This document shows positions 43,385-52,330 of a stretch of DNA of 64,000 bases, in pieces. Every line of letters starts with the position of its first letter. The stretch's first letter is position 1. The DNA is taken from positions 838,683 through 902,682 of the forward strand of contig NZ_JTGN01000001.1 in the NCBI RefSeq assembly GCF_000797495.1, given 5' to 3'. This DNA comes from Robinsoniella peoriensis. Its GTDB lineage: Bacteria > Bacillota > Clostridia > Lachnospirales > Lachnospiraceae. The position numbers and the translations under genes were made by a program. A model generated the notes under the pieces. It worked only from the letters and a program-made list of their open reading frames with translations. It was not told the origin of the DNA and did not search any database.

Positions 43385-45664
43385 TTACTTCGTAATTTTG
43401 ATCTTTTTGACACTGCTGTACTTACCATAGATTTTTTTACCGGCAGAGTCTAATTTGTATGCCCTGACTTTTATAAAATAATTCTTATTCTTCTGAAGTT
43501 TGTTTATATTCTTATTGACATATGAGGTGAAGAGAGCCTTTTTATCTTTTGTGAAAGAAGAATTCCTTGCATATGTAATCAGATATCCCTTAGCACCCGA
43601 TACTGCCTTTGTATTTACTGTCACTCTATTTGCTTTGGTATTTTTTAAGGAAACAGAAGATACTTTACCTACCGTTACTTTTTTCCAATGAGCATAGAGA
43701 GTGATATTCTTCTTTCCAGTGATCTTTGATGATGATGTGATCTTTGTACCGCCGCTTTTTTTTGTATACCATCCACTAAAGCTGTATTTTGCCCTTTGTG
43801 GAGTGGGAAGCTTACCATATTTCTTTTTATAGTAAACATTTTTATAGGATTTTTCTGTGGTTCCGCCATTTGCTTTGAATTTTACCTGAAGCACAAGCTG
43901 GCCTTTTTTTACTTTTTTATTATGATAAGCCCCTTCTTTAATGATATTATCGATCTTTTTACACTTTGGACCATAATTTACAGTTAACCCCGTGCTATCT
44001 TCTGCCGTATTGTCAAAACAGCTTGTATATGGGCCATGTGACGACTCGCCATCATCATTAATGCGATCCTTCTCAAAGGGCGAATAGATGGTCATGCTTC
44101 CCTTCAAATTACGACAATTGGTAAATGCCCAGGCCATATTCTCTACTGTCTCGGGTATATCAGGTGCCTTAGTAATCTTCAAACATCCTGAAAATGCACT
44201 TCCCATATTTTTTAATTTAGAAGGAAGCTTTGGTGCTCTTTTTAAAGATTGACAATAAGAAAACGCTCCATACATATTGATGACACTATCGGGTATTAAA
44301 GGTGATTCTTCCAATTTACTGCAGTCAAAAAATAAATTAGCGATAGATTTCAATCCTTCCGGTAATTTAGGAGCCTTCGTTAAAGAAGCACAACCATAGA
44401 AAGTACCATTCATCTCAGTTACTCCACCAGGAATAGAACCGCTCGTTACCAGACTTGTACATTCTGAAAAAGTACCATCCAAACTTTTCAAACCAGCAGG
44501 AAGCTTTGGCATTTCCTTTAAAGAAGAACATTTACTAAATGTATTGTCTAGCTCGGTTACTCCTTTGGGAATGTCCGGTACCTGCACTAACTTTTCACAA
44601 CCGCTAAATGCTTCACCCATATCCACTAATTGTACCGGTAAATTTTCTATTTTATTGAGGCTCTTACAATTTTTTAAAGCCCCTTTCATAATTCTAACTG
44701 AGTCCGGTAATCGGGATATTTCTGTTAAATTAATACAATCTTCATAGATATTGCTTATATCCGTGATCCCTTGCGGAAGTTCAGGTCCTTTTTTTAAACT
44801 TTCACACCCTTGAAAGCTTCCTATTAAGTTGGTTACGCCACTTGGTATGCCAGGAGATTCTTCTAACGCTTCACAACTAATAAATACCCGTACCATATCT
44901 TTTAGATTTGCCGGTAGTTTATCTATTTTCTTTAATTTTGAGCAGAACATGAATGTGCTTTCCATTTTCGTAACACTATCCGGAATGCCTGATACACTTT
45001 CTAAATTATTGCAATCGGCAAATGAATACGACATATCGTTATCCTCAAAACTCACGCCATCCAAAAATCTTATTGTTTTTATTGCAAAATTAGCACTAAA
45101 AGCTCCATTAAAATATGGATAATCTTTTGATTCCGTATATTTAGCAATTCTGACTGAATATTCCTGTCCCTGAATAATTGTCTGACCGGGAATAACAAGG
45201 TTTTCCGTTTTTCCTTTATATTTTTTTAATGTGATCATTTTATCATTTTGTTCATATTCCCACTCGCTTAAATTCAGATCTGAAGACCCTTTTTGCTGAT
45301 TGTTTAAACTTTTCGCTTCTGCCTGTTTTCTAACGGCTTCAGTGTTATTCCCAGATACCTGTTCTGTTTCTACAAACTCAGTTTCTTGTGTTTCCGTAAT
45401 AATCTCTTTATTATCCGTCTCCTGCTCTGTTTCTGTTTCCTGCATTCCAAGTCCCATCTGTGGTTTTTCAGAATCATTGTTCCCGGTATCTGTCTCTGAT
45501 TCCACTGAAACTGTGCCGGTCTCTTGATTTTCTGTAAATGCTTCTGTCTGAGGCATTGGATTTTCTCCTGTTTCATTCGCAAATACCACGATATTGGATG
45601 AAACTGCAATTGACGCTGCCATAATGATACTAAGAATTCGTTTACTCTGCTTGAATCTCTTCAT
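43385..45664 (-). CDS. Secreted BspA-like LRR surface protein
   Basis: A 759-residue exported protein. Signal peptide ~1-29; a low-complexity Glu/Thr-rich region ~30-125 (TETEQETDNKE); about fourteen LRR-type repeats of ~23 residues ~170-560 of the form LPxxLKxMxxxFxxCxxL; an InlB-type repeat ~595-665 (FSGWYTKKSGGTK); and a Lys-rich Fn3-like tail ending SVKKIKITK, nearly the same as in the toroid protein at 22542. Such proteins bind host or microbial surfaces. It has its own terminator and probably its own promoter in 45665-45790. No riboswitch is seen. Confidence 0.82.
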   Translation of the reverse strand: MKRFKQSKRILSIIMAASIAVSSNIVVFANETGENPMPQTEAFTENQETGTVSVESETDTGNNDSEKPQMGLGMQETETEQETDNKEIITETQETEFVETEQVSGNNTEAVRKQAEAKSLNNQQKGSSDLNLSEWEYEQNDKMITLKKYKGKTENLVIPGQTIIQGQEYSVRIAKYTESKDYPYFNGAFSANFAIKTIRFLDGVSFEDNDMSYSFADCNNLESVSGIPDSVTKMESTFMFCSKLKKIDKLPANLKDMVRVFISCEALEESPGIPSGVTNLIGSFQGCESLKKGPELPQGITDISNIYEDCINLTEISRLPDSVRIMKGALKNCKSLNKIENLPVQLVDMGEAFSGCEKLVQVPDIPKGVTELDNTFSKCSSLKEMPKLPAGLKSLDGTFSECTSLVTSGSIPGGVTEMNGTFYGCASLTKAPKLPEGLKSIANLFFDCSKLEESPLIPDSVINMYGAFSYCQSLKRAPKLPSKLKNMGSAFSGCLKITKAPDIPETVENMAWAFTNCRNLKGSMTIYSPFEKDRINDDGESSHGPYTSCFDNTAEDSTGLTVNYGPKCKKIDNIIKEGAYHNKKVKKGQLVLQVKFKANGGTTEKSYKNVYYKKKYGKLPTPQRAKYSFSGWYTKKSGGTKITSSSKITGKKNITLYAHWKKVTVGKVSSVSLKNTKANRVTVNTKAVSGAKGYLITYARNSSFTKDKKALFTSYVNKNINKLQKNKNYFIKVRAYKLDSAGKKIYGKYSSVKKIKITK

Positions 45665-45792
45665 AACTCATTTCCTCCTTGTGTAATTTTATGCATTAAT
45701 TTACAAGCATATTTCTAATTATATACCTCTTGTTTGTAAAATGCAACACTGCTGACTAAAGCTATTTTCAGCACAATAGATCTCAATTAAAA

Positions 45793-45819
45793 AGGCAAAG
45801 CCTATAAATGGCTTTGCCT
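45793..45819 (-). terminator. Terminator of the pduS-pduT unit
   Basis: A perfect 10-bp stem (45793-45802 with 45810-45819) with a 7-base loop, followed on the minus strand by TTTTT. It is 41 bases after the pduT stop. Confidence 0.85.
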
Positions 45820-45859
45820 CTGCTATAACTCTTAATCGATTTTCTTTTTACAACATTAA

Positions 45860-46399
45860 TTACAGTAACGCTTCATACAACTTATCTGTCGGTCTTGGAA
45901 TCACTACGCTGTGAACCATAAGCTCGCTCACTGCCTCTGCTGCCTTCACCGCTTCTGTTACGGCACTTACATCTCCGCTCATAGTAACGAATCCTTTACC
46001 GCCTACCGCAAATCCGGTACGAATCTCAATCAGCGTGATCGCTGCTGCCTTTGCTGCAGTATCTGCTGCAACGATAGCCGATGCAACGGAATAAAATTCG
46101 ATGACGCCCACTGCCCCTTCTGTAGGAACCTGCGAAGTACTGCTGATGGCAGGCATAAGCTGGTCACTGACATTGGCAATTAATAATTTATCTACCAGGA
46201 AATGTCCTGCTGCTGCTTCTCCGACTTTCATGGAAGCATCTACACTCCCTGTATCTCCACCAATGATAATCATATATTTTCCAGGACAGATTGTAGATGA
46301 TCTCAATAATTCTACATTCGCTGCCTTTAACATTTCATCACAGGTTTCAATTCCTTTCGCTATACTGGATAGTTCTATCATTCCAACTGAATTTCCCAT
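45860..46399 (-). CDS. pduT: Microcompartment shell protein PduT (BMC-T)
   Basis: A 179-residue tandem BMC-domain protein with the two halves at ~1-90 and ~95-179. Residues 35-42 read STICPGKY with Cys38, the residue that in PduT holds a [4Fe-4S] cluster at the trimer axis. The C-terminus HSVVIPRPTDKLYEALL is also PduT-like. PduT conducts electrons through the shell to PduS, which is encoded 14 bases upstream. No other shell protein, diol dehydratase or signature enzyme is in the window, so this pair is orphaned here. Confidence 0.9.
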   Translation of the reverse strand: MGNSVGMIELSSIAKGIETCDEMLKAANVELLRSSTICPGKYMIIIGGDTGSVDASMKVGEAAAGHFLVDKLLIANVSDQLMPAISSTSQVPTEGAVGVIEFYSVASAIVAADTAAKAAAITLIEIRTGFAVGGKGFVTMSGDVSAVTEAVKAAEAVSELMVHSVVIPRPTDKLYEALL

Positions 46400-46413
46400 T
46401 CCTTAATCCTCCA

Positions 46414-47763
46414 TTAGTTTTCACTGATTCTGATGCCAGATGATGTTACATCACATACGGTTCCATTTATGCTTGCATGTATATTTGTGGATAAACCTGT
46501 TGCATCAGCACTGGCAATCACGTCACCTTCACACACCTTGTCACCCACATTTTTTACGGCTACTGCCGGCTTACCTATATGTTGTGACAATGGGATGAAA
46601 ACTTCTTTCGGATGAAGTTCTATACAGTCATGTGCATGTAATCCATTGTATTTGCCCAGATCCAGTCTGGCAATTAAACGGTCGGTTGGGACTCTGTTCA
46701 ACTCCACTGTCGGTCTGGAGACAGGATGCATGTTCTTTTCAACCGAAATTCCTCTTTCCTGGAGCTTTCCTTTCATATATCCGTTGACTCTTCTTGGAGA
46801 AAGCCCCATAGGACATGAGAATAATTCACATAATCCGCAGTTACAGCAATTTACCGCATCACCAAAACATTCCTCAAATTGTTTATCAGAATCAATGCTA
46901 TTCTCTCTCCAGATGTTTCTCATAACAAGATGTGGTTTAATGCGGTGGCCAATCTGGAATCTCGGACATAAATCTGTACACATACGGCACTGTATACAAG
47001 CACTTCTTGCCTGGTGTTTGATCCTGTCCATAGGCACATGGGTTCTTTCAATTAAATAATGATTTTTCGGCAGTACAATAATATTTCCGGTTGTCTTTGT
47101 TACGAACTGCTGGTCTATCGCCTCGTCATCTGCAACCACTCGTCCCATCATTGGTCCGCCCAGAATAATTGCATAATCAGAAATCTTCGGGTTAGCTGCC
47201 TGAATACATTCTCTGATCGGTGTTCCGATTGGTACCTGAAGCATAATCGGCTCCTGAACCTCTCCCACAACAGAAAGAAATTTACTGGTATTTTTTTTAC
47301 CGTGAACTATGGCATTATACATTCCGACAATAGTACCGACATTGTTGATTACCGCACCAACCTCAATCGGAAGCCCTCTCTCGGGGACACTTCTTCCGGT
47401 TACCTGCTGAACGATAACCTGTTCATCTCCTGCCGGATAAAACGTCCGCATTTCAAAGATTTCGATATCCGCACCGTTTTTTTCAATGGCTTCCCTTAAT
47501 GCAGCTATTTCCGGTTTGTATTTCGCTTTTATTGCAATGACAGATTTCTTGGCTTCCAGATGTGTGGAGATCATCATAATTCCTTTAATCAGCTCATCTG
47601 CAAATGTTCTGCACAAATATTTATCTGTTTCTATCAGGGGCTCACACTCAGCAGCATTTACAATATAGTATTCTGCTTTGGTATTCAATTTCACATGTGT
47701 AGGAAATCCTGCACCGCCCGCACCGACGATCCCGGCATCTTTAATTGTTTCAATCAGATTCAT
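46414..47763 (-). CDS. pduS: PduS-like corrin reductase (RnfC-like flavoprotein)
   Basis: A 449-residue iron-sulfur flavoprotein. The N-terminal GIVGAGGAGFPTHVKL motif binds flavin/NADH. Two cluster motifs follow: CIQCRMCTDLCP and CCNCGLCELFSCP. A RnfC-like SLBB region and a C-terminal barrel-sandwich domain (GDKVCEGDVIASADATG) end the protein. PduS reduces cob(III)alamin or cob(II)alamin for adenosylation or repair inside microcompartments. The start at 47763 has GGAG six bases upstream; 47775 does not. With pduT it forms a two-gene unit. Its place about 10 kb from the B12 uptake region fits a corrinoid theme but is not regulated by a visible riboswitch. Confidence 0.92.
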   Translation of the reverse strand: MNLIETIKDAGIVGAGGAGFPTHVKLNTKAEYYIVNAAECEPLIETDKYLCRTFADELIKGIMMISTHLEAKKSVIAIKAKYKPEIAALREAIEKNGADIEIFEMRTFYPAGDEQVIVQQVTGRSVPERGLPIEVGAVINNVGTIVGMYNAIVHGKKNTSKFLSVVGEVQEPIMLQVPIGTPIRECIQAANPKISDYAIILGGPMMGRVVADDEAIDQQFVTKTTGNIIVLPKNHYLIERTHVPMDRIKHQARSACIQCRMCTDLCPRFQIGHRIKPHLVMRNIWRENSIDSDKQFEECFGDAVNCCNCGLCELFSCPMGLSPRRVNGYMKGKLQERGISVEKNMHPVSRPTVELNRVPTDRLIARLDLGKYNGLHAHDCIELHPKEVFIPLSQHIGKPAVAVKNVGDKVCEGDVIASADATGLSTNIHASINGTVCDVTSSGIRISEN

Positions 47764-47925
47764 AGTTTTCTCCATTCATTATTTAACATTATCTTGCCAC
47801 ATAAAACATTTCCTAAATCAGAAAAAAGACACAGTGATCCTGTATTTTGTTTTTTGTTGAATTTTGTTGTTTGATAATAAAATAACGCACTTTAAACTAT
47901 TTGTCAAGTTGACATCACAGAAAAG

Positions 47926-48591
47926 TCAATATTTTATACCTATTTCTTTCAATTTTTTGATTTTCTCTGAATCCAGATTTAACGTGCCGTCTCCCCGTAC
48001 TTTTTCCCGCTGTGTATAGACCCATCTTCCCAGGCGCTTTCCGTCCCCGGTCACATAATCTACAGGCACTTGAAGATTTCCAAAAGTTTCATAATAACAC
48101 TGGGCCTCTTCATACCATTCATCCCATGCTCTTCTTTGCCGCTTCCTCCAGACCATACCTAATACTTCCAGTTTTAACTGCCTCTGGTAACTTAAATTAT
48201 TCTTTCGGAAACATTTTCTCTGGTAGCTGATCCATTCTCCAATTGCTGCATCCTGATATATCAAATTCCTCGGAATGTCAATATTTCCATTTTCGATATA
48301 ATATCTTTTACAGTACTCATACCAAATATTCCATTCTGTCCGTACGCTTATTTTCCAGATCATCCCAATCTGGTCCAGCAGATATATTTTGTGGGCATCT
48401 ATCCTGTAAACCCCTTTTTCATGATACGCCGCCCGCTGCCGTTCAATCCACCGCCCTAATAAATATCCATTTTCCGTCCTGTACTTCACAGGGATTTTCA
48501 GATTTCCATTCTTCAGATAATATTCTTTTGCAAACTGATACCACCCAGTCCATTCTAAACGGGTATAGTGCCGCTTTACTCTATGCTCCAT
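47926..48591 (-). CDS. Helicase-associated (HA) domain-only protein
   Basis: A 221-residue protein made of three repeats of ~65-70 residues, each with the pattern W..........YY...GN..IP......G..LG.W......, the helicase-associated (PF03457) domain. No helicase motor or other domain is present. Such repeats normally follow DEAD-like helicases in actinobacteria and phages and are thought to bind nucleic acid. It has an AGGAGAGGG ribosome binding site and stands alone. The function is unknown. Confidence 0.8.
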   Translation of the reverse strand: MEHRVKRHYTRLEWTGWYQFAKEYYLKNGNLKIPVKYRTENGYLLGRWIERQRAAYHEKGVYRIDAHKIYLLDQIGMIWKISVRTEWNIWYEYCKRYYIENGNIDIPRNLIYQDAAIGEWISYQRKCFRKNNLSYQRQLKLEVLGMVWRKRQRRAWDEWYEEAQCYYETFGNLQVPVDYVTGDGKRLGRWVYTQREKVRGDGTLNLDSEKIKKLKEIGIKY

Positions 48592-48680
48592 TGTATATCA
48601 CTCCCTCTCCTTCATATTGTAAATCTGTTACAACAGGGGATCTGTTTATCAGATGTATTTCAAATCCTTTATACGCAAAA

Positions 48681-48717
48681 GAGCCTTAAATCTGTATTAC
48701 CTACAGGCTTAAAGCTC
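48681..48717 (-). terminator. Terminator of the desulfoferrodoxin gene
   Basis: A long stem with three mismatches (48681-48696 with 48702-48717), followed on the minus strand by TTTT. It is 58 bases after the dfx stop. Confidence 0.7.
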
Positions 48718-48774
48718 TCGTTACTTTTCACAATCCAGCTCTATACCAGATAGATTTTTTTCCTTTTTCTTCCA

Positions 48775-49167
48775 TTATATCAGCGTAGTTTTGTCGTTCT
48801 TCCACAATCCGTGAAGATTGCAGTATGCATAGGCACTTATGATGCTTTCATTCTCGGCAAGTGCAAAGGCAGCTGTAGGTTCATCAAGCGGTGCCAGGAC
48901 TTTGCGATACACTCCTTTTGTAGTACGTATACAAATCCACCCTATGTAATGCTGTTCCGTCATGGGATGCGGCGCGGCACCAACATTGACAATCACTTGT
49001 GATCCGTATACAATGATTTCCGGAACATGTTTTTCATTTGCTGCTTCTGTGCTGTTTGGTACTAATTCCTCCATTTTATCTTCGCAGCAAACAAGAACAC
49101 CCCCGCCTTTTTGGATTAACTCCACAATGTTGCCACAATGTTTACAAATATAAAATTTTTGCTCCAT
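48775..49167 (-). CDS. dfx: Desulfoferrodoxin (superoxide reductase)
   Basis: A 130-residue two-iron protein that reduces superoxide to peroxide. Residues 1-36 are a desulforedoxin domain with CKHC and CC ligands. The rest is the neelaredoxin fold with EKHVP, PHPMTEQHYI and the Cys-His ligand pair CNLHGLW for the active-site iron. The full length and all ligands are intact. The gene is single, with AAAGGAG before its ATG and a terminator after. It indicates an anaerobe with oxygen defence. Confidence 0.96.
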   Translation of the reverse strand: MEQKFYICKHCGNIVELIQKGGGVLVCCEDKMEELVPNSTEAANEKHVPEIIVYGSQVIVNVGAAPHPMTEQHYIGWICIRTTKGVYRKVLAPLDEPTAAFALAENESIISAYAYCNLHGLWKNDKTTLI

Positions 49168-49397
49168 ACCTTTTCTCCTTTGTTATTTTGTTTATAGGAA
49201 AAGACTCTTTTATTGAGTCATCATACCGTTTTAAACTGCTCAGTGCTTGAAATTAAATATAAATATATCTGCATAAATTGACAAAAAAGGAAAAAATATT
49301 ACAATTTATTTATTTTTTTAGCAAGAAATAAAATTTAAATGAGTTTATAATGAAATTTATTGATTTAAATATATTATCAAATATGAGGTGCCGCACA

Positions 49398-50789
49398 ATG
49401 GTAGGTATATTATTAAATGAACTTGTAACTATCGCAAAAACTTCAAAAACAGACTTTGCACTGCATATGAATATGACTCCCAGTGGACTTAGCAAAATTT
49501 TAACCGGAAAAAGATTACCCATGCTAAAAGAAAAATGGGAATTCTGTAATCAGGCAGCAAACTATTTCTCACAGCATATTTATGCAAGAAATTGTTATCT
49601 GAAATTACAGCGTATTTTTCCGATCATCTATGATTTTGATTCGCAGCGTGAGCTTGAGGAGTTTATACGTTCATCTGTGGAATACGCTTTGAATCGTGAT
49701 TTTGCATGTGAAAATAAAGTCCCCACAGATTATTATGAAAAAGGCCCTTACTATATGGGGGATAAAATGATTTTAAATATTTTGTGCATTATGATTTCCG
49801 ATGTAATCGTAAATAGTGCTGAAAATGAATCATTTGTATTCTACAGTTCCTTTTTCAATTATGATATTTATTATGATGAAATATTCAAAAGAATTAAAGC
49901 CACCTGTCCAGACAAAATGCGAAATGTAATATTAAATTATCTGGTTAATTTATCTCAGTTTGATAACCTTACGGTAAATCAATTCGATATTCTTTCCAAT
50001 ATTACACGGTTACAGGAATATGCCCAGATGAATCTTTGGGAGATGAATAACCAGATAAGCCATCCTTTTATTCTTTTAAAAGGAAAATTTCTGGTGTATT
50101 TTACTACACAGATAGACGGAACTATTTTTATGCAATTAATTCAGTATAAAAGCTATTTAACAATATTTCTCAATACTTTGTTAAATGGAAATATAAATAA
50201 ATTAAGTTATACTACAAAGGAAGCAATTGCATATTTAGACAAGCATCCTTCCTTTGTGGATGAATTGACAGACAGCGGCATTGATGCAGTATATAACTTT
50301 CTTTCCATGGGCTATTTAATTAAAGATGACGACTTTAAGCGCAAAGAAAATAAAGTGATTTTAAATAAACAGATGCAAAAATTGTTTAAAAGAATTCTGT
50401 CTGACGACTCTGCCTTTTATGTCTCTAATTACGCAATGACCGGCTTTTATACAAAGGGCAAAATTATCGTTCCTCTGTCCGGTGAAATAAAAATCCCAGC
50501 GGAAACCCGTATCTCCTTCCTGAAAAGATTTAATAAATATGTGACTCGAAATGACAAGAAAAAATTAAAAATTATTACCAATGATTTTCCACCGGTTACC
50601 ATACTTTTTTCCGGTAAGTTTACCATTATTTATACTTATAACAGCACAGACAAACTGGAAAAATTACATGTTTTCAAGACCCGTAAAATGTATGATATTA
50701 TAAATAATCAAATTCAGGAGAAGATCAAGAACATGATAGACCTAAGTTACGAATTGTGGGATGCTTATATTAATGATCTTACGAAATAG
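49398..50789 (+). CDS. Unrecognised protein with N-terminal HTH-like domain
   Basis: A 463-residue soluble protein. Residues 1-60 resemble an XRE-type helix-turn-helix (SDFALHMNMTPSGLSKILTGKR type: FALHMNMTPSGLSKILTGK). The rest is rich in aromatic and charged residues, mixed alpha/beta, with no membrane segment or known motif. The start at 49398 has GAGGTG seven bases upstream; an ATG at 49350 has no site. The gene is more AT-rich than its neighbours and stands alone, ended by a strong terminator. It may be a regulator, but I do not recognise the family and do not assign a function. Confidence 0.7.
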   Translation: MVGILLNELVTIAKTSKTDFALHMNMTPSGLSKILTGKRLPMLKEKWEFCNQAANYFSQHIYARNCYLKLQRIFPIIYDFDSQRELEEFIRSSVEYALNRDFACENKVPTDYYEKGPYYMGDKMILNILCIMISDVIVNSAENESFVFYSSFFNYDIYYDEIFKRIKATCPDKMRNVILNYLVNLSQFDNLTVNQFDILSNITRLQEYAQMNLWEMNNQISHPFILLKGKFLVYFTTQIDGTIFMQLIQYKSYLTIFLNTLLNGNINKLSYTTKEAIAYLDKHPSFVDELTDSGIDAVYNFLSMGYLIKDDDFKRKENKVILNKQMQKLFKRILSDDSAFYVSNYAMTGFYTKGKIIVPLSGEIKIPAETRISFLKRFNKYVTRNDKKKLKIITNDFPPVTILFSGKFTIIYTYNSTDKLEKLHVFKTRKMYDIINNQIQEKIKNMIDLSYELWDAYINDLTK

Positions 50790-50822
50790 TAATCACAGTT
50801 ATACGGACATAGTAAGAGAATT

Positions 50823-50875
50823 AAAACGGCATGACAAAAAGCATTGTCCCTCAACGCTTTTTGCCATGCCGTTTT
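50823..50875 (+). terminator. Terminator after the HTH-like gene
   Basis: A 20-bp stem with one mismatch (50823-50842 with 50856-50875), then a T-run on the plus strand. It is 33 bases past the stop codon. Confidence 0.9.
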
Positions 50876-50970
50876 TAGCGATCCATTCAGATAAATTATT
50901 ACTTCTTATTAGGCTGTCGCAATAACATTCACTTATGTTATAATAATTTACAGAAAGGAAGGAGCATAAA

Positions 50971-51834
50971 ATGAACGATATATCCCCTTTAGAAAAAGCC
51001 GTCAGCTATATTGAAACCCATTTAGAGGAAAACATCGGACTAAATGATGTCGCCAGGGAAACCGGTTATTCCTATTATCACATGACCCGCCTGTTTGCCT
51101 CCGCCTTAGGGGAACCCGTTGGCAGCTACATCCATAAACGTATACTCTACAATGCATCCAGGAAACTTCTGTATACCGATATGCGGGTAATTGATATTGC
51201 GTTGGAAAGCGGATTTGAATCCTCCGAGGCATTTAGCCGCGCTTTTAAATCCATATATGGAAGCAGCCCCACAGTTTACCGTAAGAATGGGCTGGATTTG
51301 GTAATAAAAGCAAAAAAGGAATTAGATAAGAAAAGCCTGAGACACATTACCGGAAACATTACATTAGAACCGGTAATTGTGGAAATGGAGGAGGTGAAAC
51401 TGGCTGGAATCCGTGGAACGACAACCCTCGCCGATAATCGCCTGCCTGATCTGTGGGAACAATATCTGCAGCTTCGTGAAAAATATTCTGCCGGGAATGC
51501 AGATGGTTTCAGTGTATGTGAAACAGACAGGGCTGTTTATGACGAAGCAGGTGATGTGTCATTCTCCGTGATGATCGGCTCGCCGGCTGATAGCTTTTCT
51601 TATATACCGGACATTTTAATACAAAAAACAGTTGCAGCCGGAAAATATGCCGTATTCACGCACCGTGGGGAACTTGGCACTCTGGAGCAGACTTATGATT
51701 ATATTTTCGGCACCTGGCTGCTTTCAGGAAAAGGATTGTTGGATGAACGGGAAGATTTTGAGGTATACCGCAGTAAAATAACTGCTTTTGATGACCCGGA
51801 AAATATGGTGGAAATCTATATCCCCATAAAATAA
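50971..51834 (+). CDS. AraC-family regulator with GyrI-like effector domain
   Basis: A 287-residue transcription regulator. Residues ~5-105 carry the two AraC helix-turn-helix motifs (GLNDVARETGYSYYHMTRLFA and VIDIALESGFESSEAFSRAFK). Residues ~125-287 form a GyrI-like/effector-binding domain (VEMEEVKLAGIRGTTTLA ... ENMVEIYIPIK), which in relatives such as Rob and BmrR binds small toxic compounds. A GGAAGGAG site precedes the ATG. It is a single gene with a shared terminator against the CsoR gene. Targets are unknown. Confidence 0.88.
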   Translation: MNDISPLEKAVSYIETHLEENIGLNDVARETGYSYYHMTRLFASALGEPVGSYIHKRILYNASRKLLYTDMRVIDIALESGFESSEAFSRAFKSIYGSSPTVYRKNGLDLVIKAKKELDKKSLRHITGNITLEPVIVEMEEVKLAGIRGTTTLADNRLPDLWEQYLQLREKYSAGNADGFSVCETDRAVYDEAGDVSFSVMIGSPADSFSYIPDILIQKTVAAGKYAVFTHRGELGTLEQTYDYIFGTWLLSGKGLLDEREDFEVYRSKITAFDDPENMVEIYIPIK

Positions 51835-51866
51835 AAATAAGCAGGACAATAAAGGCTGCTTATTTT
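51834..51866. terminator. Bidirectional terminator between AraC and CsoR genes
   Basis: An 11-bp stem (51834-51844 with 51856-51866) between the convergent genes, with A/T-rich arms that give a U-run in both directions. It overlaps the last bases of the CsoR gene. Confidence 0.7.
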
Positions 51867-52168
51867 ACAAATTGGTCAATGGCTTTATTTAATTCTTCAA
51901 TGGCTTCCATATTTCCGGTTTCAATAGAATCAATCAGACAATGGGAAAGGTGATCCTTCAAAACTACTCTTCCTGTGTTATTGATAGCCGCTTTCACTGC
52001 TGATAATTGTATTAAAACCTCACTGCAGTCACGCCCTTCCTCAACCATCACCTTGATAGACTTCAAGTGCCCGATAGCACGGGACAGACGATTCAAAACT
52101 GCTTTTGTATTCTCATGGGGATGTGTATGATGCGGGTGTGGATGCATATAATCTGTATTTTTTTCCAT
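51860..52168 (-). CDS. CsoR/RcnR-family metal- or sulfur-sensing repressor
   Basis: A 102-residue all-helical repressor. After a His-rich tail (HPHPHHTHPHE, residues ~9-19) the family core begins: LNRLSRAIGHLKSIKVMVE, CSEVLIQLSAVKAAINNTG and HLSHCLIDSI. The Cys of DCSEVL plus the later His and Cys (LSHC) match the metal-site positions of CsoR/RcnR. The His tail suggests Ni/Co or Zn. The ATG at 52168 follows GGGAG; the longer frame to 52315 has no site. It is divergent from the DJ-1-like gene, with a GC-rich inverted repeat in between. Confidence 0.85.
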   Translation of the reverse strand: MEKNTDYMHPHPHHTHPHENTKAVLNRLSRAIGHLKSIKVMVEEGRDCSEVLIQLSAVKAAINNTGRVVLKDHLSHCLIDSIETGNMEAIEELNKAIDQFVK

Positions 52169-52223
52169 ATCGGCTCCCTGTTTCATTTGTATAGTTAAAA
52201 GTATAAACGAAAAATGAGCAGCA

Positions 52224-52279
52224 TACAAGCCGCCCATGGGGATATATTTTTCAAATAATATCCCCCCACAAGGCTTGTA
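52224..52279. promoter_or_regulatory. Inverted-repeat operator between CsoR and DJ-1 genes
   Basis: Two nested inverted repeats: TACAAGCC (52224-52231) with GGCTTGTA (52272-52279), and GGGGATAT (52238-52245) with ATATCCCC (52258-52265). CsoR-family repressors bind GC-tract inverted repeats flanked by A/T, so this is their likely site. Confidence 0.6.
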
Positions 52280-52330
52280 AAGGAATATCTGTCTTGATAC
52301 ACTTAGTCTATACAAAATGGAGGTATTTGC

